The notes beneath the pieces were generated by a model. The model made no database searches. It saw nothing but the letters and a program-made list of their open reading frames with translations, and was not told the origin of the DNA. Shown here piece by piece: positions 60,401 through 64,000 of a stretch of 64,000 nt of DNA (position 1 is its first letter; every line of letters starts with the position of its first letter). A program made the position numbers and the translations under genes. The stretch is from Pampus argenteus (Eukaryota > Chordata > Actinopteri > Scombriformes > Stromateidae), in contig CM072878.1 in NCBI GenBank assembly GCA_036937835.1, forward strand, positions 11,222,001 to 11,286,000. The letters run 5' to 3'.

Positions 60401-60696
60401 TTTTGAAACCCCAGTAAAACATCAATGGGCAAAATACAAAATGGTTGTCCACATTAGAGCGGTGGGTCAGTATGTATGTGTGTGTGCGCCAACGATCAGT
60501 GGAGACCCCCTACCTGGGCATCGCGTTTCCTCCACTCCTGGGTGTGCTGTTGTTGCTGTTGCAGAGCGGCCCTGGCCTGCTTCTCCAGGGTGCTCACCTC
60601 CCGCTGGCGCTCCTGAACCAGGCTGTCCTTTTCCGCGCTGTGCTGCTGCTGTAGCCGCGTCCTCTCCTGCTCGTGCTGCATGCGCTGCTCAGCCAT
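21993..60696 (-). CDS. cep112: Cep112 (CCDC46), centrosomal coiled-coil protein; C-terminal seven exons
   Basis: Spliced CDS in the window is complement of 21993-22067, 23788-23889, 29161-29250, 41080-41229, 44952-45014, 54452-54682 and 60514-60696. This gives 297 codons and a TGA, collinear and nearly gap-free with the human CEP112 C-terminus (for example EYSQKLAKSAQLIAELQT and LRQELEDIIASLKAQ). The product is almost entirely heptad-like, Glu/Lys/Gln-rich coiled coil. Known: CEP112 was found in centrosome proteomes, and human mutations are reported in sperm head-tail coupling defects; its biochemical role is poorly defined. All exons are phase 0 at both ends. Human CEP112 has about 955 residues, so roughly the first 660 are encoded beyond the right edge. 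The gene lies directly upstream of axin2 on the same strand, as in human. Confidence 0.95.
22068..23787. other. Last cep112 intron
   Basis: 1.7 kb with no exon and no repeat of note. The stretch 22240-22370 is G-rich on the plus strand. Nothing else was recognised. Confidence 0.7.
23788..23889 (-). CDS. cep112: cep112 penultimate exon
   Basis: 102 bp, 34 codons, phase 0-0. It contains RQEYEEKIKGLMPAELRQEL followed by EDIIASLKAQ, the most conserved part of the family C-terminus (human GLMPASLRQELED). Acceptor GTCTTTTCAG; donor GCGCAG followed by GTGAGA. Confidence 0.95.
23890..29160. other. cep112 intron holding a strong hairpin
   Basis: 5.3-kb intron. It carries a (CA)n run at about 24172-24189, the 71-nt hairpin 26972-27042 (separate entry), a poly(G) run near 27139 and a (GT)n run at about 28594-28617. 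No coding exon was found on either strand. Confidence 0.7.
26972..27042 (-). ncRNA. Near-perfect 71-nt hairpin, candidate small-RNA precursor or MITE
   Basis: Arms 26972-26996 and 27018-27042 are complementary over 25 bp with one mismatch (26982 against 27032). In the cep112-sense (minus) RNA that mismatch becomes a G-U pair, so all 25 positions pair. An inner stem 27001-27006 with 27012-27017 (TGACAA/TTGTCA) leaves a 5-nt loop and a 4-nt bulge. Size and shape fit a pre-miRNA, but such long pairing also fits a small palindromic transposon. No known microRNA seed was recognised. Confidence 0.4.
29161..29250 (-). CDS. cep112: cep112 exon, coiled coil
   Basis: 90 bp, 30 codons, phase 0-0: ALQEKVESLQRHLHCSEKTL followed by LSKEMEIEEK, same length as the human segment (VLQDELENRS start). 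Acceptor CTTCCCCCAG; donor GAGAAG followed by GTAATT. Confidence 0.88.
32622..32701. repeat. (CA)n microsatellite with CG interruptions
   Basis: 80 bp of CA with three short GCAC interruptions near 32661-32676; a shorter CA run follows at about 32802-32822. Confidence 0.97.
33024..33052. repeat. (GGAGA)n pentanucleotide repeat
   Basis: About five to six units of GGAGA/GAGGA on the plus strand. Confidence 0.9.
34143..34213. repeat. (GAATGAAC)n grading into (CAAA)n
   Basis: Three 8-bp GAATGAAC-type units change by single-base steps into about ten CAAA (AAAC) units, suggesting one repeat evolved from the other. Confidence 0.95.
35213..36080. repeat. Cluster of (GT)n and (GA)n tracts
   Basis: Separate GT runs at about 35213-35262, 35750-35772, 35920-35946, 36003-36021 and 36058-36078, the fourth followed by (GA)n to about 36036, in otherwise unique sequence. 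Confidence 0.9.
39041..39095. repeat. (CA)n with CGCA units
   Basis: CGCACGCACA-type units pass into pure (CA)n at 39066-39095; 225 bp before the tRNA gene. Confidence 0.96.
39320..39401 (+). tRNA. tRNA-Ser(GCT)
   Basis: 82 nt folding as a class II tRNA. Acceptor stem is GACGAGG (39320-39326) with CCTCGTC (39394-39400), then discriminator G. A box TGGCCGAGTGG is at 39327-39337. Anticodon stem ATGGA/TCCAT encloses loop CTGCTAA with anticodon GCT (39353-39355), reading AGC/AGU. A long variable arm follows, and B box GGTTCGAATCC is at 39380-39390. The body is nearly identical to the vertebrate tRNA-Ser(GCT) consensus I recall, with one change seen in the variable arm (GCAT for GCAC). It sits in a cep112 intron, antisense to that gene. 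Oddity: no T4 run follows closely; the first is about 70 nt downstream in a retroposon-like tail, so it may be a retroposed copy or a SINE head rather than a working gene. Confidence 0.9.
39402..39490 (+). repeat. Possible LINE/SINE-type 3' tail behind the tRNA
   Basis: After an A-rich stretch the sequence reads AAATTCCCCCACTGAGGGAT then CAATTAAGC and a T/A-rich end. This resembles the short hairpin plus GGGATCAATAAAG-type ends of teleost L2-clade LINEs and the tRNA-derived SINEs that share them. Resemblance is from memory; no target-site duplication was found. Confidence 0.4.
41080..41229 (-). CDS. cep112: cep112 exon, coiled coil
   Basis: 150 bp, 50 codons, phase 0-0. It starts LIAELQTSVCDSKEEAVRLQ and ends THHADQANK; human has IIAELQTTISSLKEE at the same place. 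Acceptor CATCTTCTCAAG; donor AATAAG followed by GTCAGT. Confidence 0.92.
42156..42201. repeat. (CA)n with CGCG interruptions
   Basis: 46 bp CA repeat interrupted twice by GCGC; alternating purine-pyrimidine throughout. Confidence 0.96.
43035..43059. repeat. (GT)n microsatellite
   Basis: About 12 GT units. Confidence 0.95.
44952..45014 (-). CDS. cep112: cep112 micro-exon
   Basis: 63 bp, 21 codons, phase 0-0: TNSRLKQIEKEYSQKLAKSA plus Gln, almost identical to the human segment. Acceptor CTTGTTACAG; donor CCCAG followed by GTAATC. A small exon easily missed by gene finders. Confidence 0.94.
45171..45197. repeat. (CA)13 microsatellite
   Basis: Pure CA tract about 155 bp upstream (in the transcript sense) of the 63-bp cep112 exon. 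Confidence 0.95.
47152..47182. repeat. (GT)n microsatellite
   Basis: About 15 GT units preceded by ATGTATGT. Confidence 0.95.
50979..51011. repeat. (TG)16 microsatellite
   Basis: Uninterrupted TG tract. Confidence 0.96.
54452..54682 (-). CDS. cep112: cep112 exon, coiled coil
   Basis: 231 bp, 77 codons, phase 0-0, the same length as the human segment. It contains KQQLAEMAFLREEEKQKTF, matching human KQQLVELGLLREEEKQ. Acceptor GTCTTTTTCCAG; donor GAGAAG followed by GTAGGT. Confidence 0.94.
54683..60513. other. cep112 intron, 5.8 kb
   Basis: AT-rich, no exon seen. Contains the long poly(A) 57384-57415, (GA)n at about 58184-58206, and a pair of inverted arms at 60021-60036 and 60132-60150. Nothing else recognised. 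Confidence 0.7.
57384..57415. repeat. Poly(A) run of about 32 bases
   Basis: Longest homopolymer in the window. No retroposed gene or SINE body was recognised upstream; it lies antisense to the cep112 transcript, where it would be poly(U). Confidence 0.97.
60514..60696 (-). CDS. cep112: cep112 exon (first of those in the window)
   Basis: 183 bp, 61 codons, phase 0-0. It begins MAEQRMQHEQERTRLQQQHS and continues AEKDSLVQERQREVSTLEKQ, ending EWRKRDAQ; human has the cognate AEKDSL and KKRDAQ at the same places. Acceptor CTTGTCCAATCAG; donor GCCCAG followed by GTAGGG. The exon opens with ATG right after the acceptor, though the human counterpart is internal. A poly-Gln patch (five Q) lies near its end. 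Confidence 0.92.
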
Positions 60697-63600
60697 CTGA
60701 TTGGACAAGCAGGCAAAGAGAGACTTCATCAGCCAACACATACTCAGAGCAACCGTGTCGTCATGACAACTTGTCCATCCACCCATCCATCCATCCTTTC
60801 TTCGTGCTGTTCCTTGTACCCATTCCCTCCACCCAGACACCCAGACACCCATCCACCCAACCAGTTTGGTGCATTTGGTAGGATGGTGGGGGAAAAAGCA
60901 CTAAAAGTTTCTCTGCTTCCTCACATTGTCAGAGGATGACATGATGTGATGTGTTTACATCTGGCTTGCTCCCCCGCCCTCCCACCTCTCCTGCCAATTG
61001 TACAGACCCTCAATGTCCCACTCCTCTCTCTTCAAATCGGTCCCCCTCACCCTATTCGGCGATCGGCATATAAAAGAGCAGCTAGTTTAGGCTATGCATA
61101 AAAGCTGGCAGGGGTTAGCCATCTGGATGCAGTAACTACCCAATGCCCCATGCTATGCATCTGACAGCATGTGAAAATCGGCTTAGGCGATGACTATGAT
61201 GATCATTATAAACCCAAATCAGAAAAAAAGCAAAACAAAACAAAACAAAACGAGGAGACAGCAAAAGCTTATGGAAAAACGAAAAAGATGCTAAAAGCTT
61301 TTATATTCTCGAGATTACTTACTACAATTTCAAGTAATTTTTCAGTTTCTGTGATTTTTCACTTTAAGGAATTACACTTTACAGTACAGGTGAAGGGACT
61401 ATGAGGTCAGATTATAGCAAGGATCTGCTTAAATTAACAAGAAGGGTATAATATAGGGTAAGTACATTAGACCCTGGACTCTCTGGAGTTTCACCAAACT
61501 AAAAACTTAAATACAGTAGAGGAAAATAAAACCCCAATTTTTCTGAGCTTAAAAATCATGTCAGCTGAAGAAAGTCTGTATCCCAGCACGCCTGTGAGTT
61601 GAGTCACCTGCTGAGAGGTGAGCCTTGCCAGCAGAGCTTCCAGCCCCAAGCCCCCAAGCCTTTCCCAGGCTGTGTTCCATTCCCAGTCCCCCATGGCGGG
61701 GGGACCAGTGACCCCCACACCATCCTGCCGTGCAGCCCCAACCAGAGCCTTGAAAGGACAGCAGGGGCCTGGGGCCCACTCGCCTCCCTGCTTTGAAGCT
61801 AATCCCCTGCACATTGTGTTTGACGGCACCCTACCTGGGCTGCCAGAGGAACAGAGATCCACAGCCTCTATGACGGTGCCTGCTCTATCCTCAGCCCTAT
61901 CTTCGGACGTTGTGTCTATTCAGAGCAGGTGATGAATGAGGGGGTATCTACAGGAAGCCGGATTCCATCCTCAGCACTGAGAAGAAGGCCACAATAGACA
62001 CTTCTTTTTGGCAGCCAAGAATCTACCCTTCAGCTTTTGGGAGAGCTTTGCTAAGTGGGGGGGAATTTATGGCTGGATAAAAATGTATTTTATCTCTGGG
62101 GCTCAGTTACTGTGTGGCAGACACACGCACACACATAGAAAGAGAGAGATAGAGAGAGATATAGAGTGAGAGAGAGAGGGAGAGAAAGAGAGAGAGACAA
62201 CAAACACCTTCAAGAACATCACACACATGCCATCATGCCGTTTTCCAGGATATAACAGAACAACACAAAGCTCCATTAGACAAATTTAGCAGAATGTGGG
62301 CAACAACTCCCATCTGCCGTCACTGGCAATGCTGCTGTTGACTGTGATTCATTCCACAGAAAGACACATTTGCACCCAATTTATTTACCATTCAGGGACA
62401 TAATGGATACAAATCAAGATTCACAGCCAGAATACATTGTCCCACAGTGTAAGTCAGATTCATACAGCAGCATAAATTACTGTACAGCTGAGAGATTGAT
62501 AAGCAGGCATTTGTATCGAGAACTCCTCAACATGCGGCAACAGAAACTGGGGGAGGACATCCTGGCTTACTGTTCGGTCCTGTTTAGAGTCTTGGGCCGT
62601 GAATGTTTTGGCGAAAAGGGGGAATCAGAGGTGAAACGAGGATGAAGAAACTGGCAAGGTAGATCCATTGTGAAAAAAACAGCAAAAGAAAAAGACGGAG
62701 AGGAGAGGACATGACAAGAAAGCAGACCCAGCAAGGAGCCTGGTTGTGACATCACGTAGTGCCAGCATGCAGTAGAGGATGCTGGGTGCTCTGGTTCTTA
62801 AAGGGACCGGTGTGGCACTTATGTGAAGGCTGAGTCGGTTATAGCACAGCTTGGTGCCACAGATACAGAGTAGGTCGGGTGTTACTGCACAGCATGAGTC
62901 CTGTCAGCCTCGGCTGAGTGTGTGCATTGTACACATTGAGACAGGACAGTGAGGTAATGGGCTTCTTTCAGCCGCAGGGGGGAAAATATGAAATGTTTGG
63001 GAAGGAGGAGGGAAGAGGAGGGTGTAGAGCAGAGTAGAACAGATGCCCTGTTTGGTCTCAGCAGGGGAGGCTGGGGAGAGAGGGGAGGGAGAGATGGAAG
63101 AAAGGCAAACCCCTTATTCCACACTGAAGGGATTTAACTGAAGACGGCCATAGAGTGGCGCTAAGTACAGATGACAGTATGTATTTGTTTATGTGTACAT
63201 TATGTCCAAATATACACTACATTATATACTACACCCCTTTATCGTACCAAACTAACATCTGAAGATTGAAGCTGTTGAGCAGTTCCCTTAACTGTCAAGG
63301 CCATGACTCTAAACCAGCCATCTGACCTCACTACATGACTTCCACACTAAGAGGCAGAGCTCCATGATGTTCACATGTTCAGCTGCAAAATTATTCCTTC
63401 ATGCAGAGTTCCCATTTTAAGGTCTCATTGAAGCTGCGCTTAAGGAATGCTTTTTTGTGACAAACTTGACCCCTGCGATCTTATGAACCAATCTTTCTGA
63501 AGTGGAAGCTTATTGCGTACGCATGCATAAAAACACAGTATATAGAATGAACACACAGCATACTGTAGACGGCTCTGCTGACAGTAACTCATGAATAATC

Positions 63601-64000
63601 TATATGTTCATAAAGAGACACATTTTCTCCTCCTCTACCCTTCTATCTGTGGAAATAATGTCACATACATTCACATCCTCATCATCATATAGACAGGCCA
63701 TTCATCTTTATATGTTTTTATCTTTAAGACAAAAGCCTTCCTGATGTGCTGCTAACCCTACGTAGCTGCCTTTACCTGTCAAATGCTCCCCCACTCTCTG
63801 TAGCAGCGGATAATCGTCTCTTGAATAATTTCAATTGCCTGTGTTTCACACGAGATGGAATCTATGATTCCTTTTAACAATATACTGTAGTTGGCATCCA
63901 AAACACTAAATTCATACGGTTACTAGATCAATAACAGAGGGATGAAAATATCTTTTGGATATAAATACAACCCGTTTACTGGTTCAACTATTGTAGTCTG
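60697..64000. other. Partial cep112 intron to the right window edge
   Basis: The next upstream cep112 exon (human sequence ending around RQRYEQ) was looked for on the minus strand and not seen. Present are a (CCAT)n run at 60774-60797, a GC-rich stretch at about 61590-61930, (GA)n at 62138-62197 and purine-rich DNA at 63000-63110. Confidence 0.65.
62138..62197. repeat. (GA)n imperfect microsatellite
   Basis: About 60 bp of GA with TA and GG interruptions. Confidence 0.93.

Noticed and set aside
63750..63870. Possible minus-strand exon with an AIEIIQETIIRCYREWGSI-like reading before a GTAAAG donor
   Set aside because: It hits a stop before the donor, the upstream acceptor is poor, and it does not match the expected CEP112 sequence.

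Overview
This is vertebrate nuclear DNA, most likely from a teleost fish. The protein-coding segments are short exons with consensus splice sites in AT-rich introns full of (CA)n/(GT)n and (GA)n repeats, and their products align end to end with two human genes. The teleost call is an inference from the compact gene, the microsatellite density and one fish-type retroposon-like tail. There are no bacterial or viral genes and no CRISPR array.

Two genes were recognised, both on the minus strand and in the same tandem order as human 17q24. (1) axin2, about 2.2 to 13.4 kb. A non-coding first exon ends at 13407, and nine coding exons (11876 down to 2244) encode 785 complete residues: tankyrase-binding motif, RGS domain, GSK3-binding helix, beta-catenin-binding segment, His-rich linker and the first half of the DIX domain. 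The last coding exon lies beyond the left edge. (2) cep112 (CCDC46), 22 to 60.7 kb. Seven in-phase coiled-coil exons encode the last 297 residues and the stop codon. The N-terminal two thirds lies beyond the right edge.

Layout: 1-2243, last axin2 intron; 2244-13407, axin2; about 13.4-21.2 kb, axin2 promoter side and intergenic DNA; about 21.2-64 kb, cep112 3' end, exons and large introns. One cep112 intron carries a sense-strand tRNA-Ser(GCT) gene at 39320-39401. Its 3' flank lacks a nearby Pol III terminator and looks like a LINE/SINE tail.

Axin2 is the Wnt feedback scaffold of the beta-catenin destruction complex and Cep112 is a centrosomal coiled-coil protein. They are neighbours by conserved synteny, and nothing here shows that they share a pathway. 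I found no obviously new biological system. The observations most worth checking are a nearly perfect 71-nt hairpin in a cep112 intron (26972-27042), the weak splice donors around axin2 exon 9 whose read-through would remove the DIX domain, CA/UG repeats just downstream of several axin2 donors, a 14-codon upstream ORF across the exon 1/2 junction, and the tRNA with a retroposon-like tail. Splice sites and homology were called by eye from memory of the human proteins; no alignment program was run.
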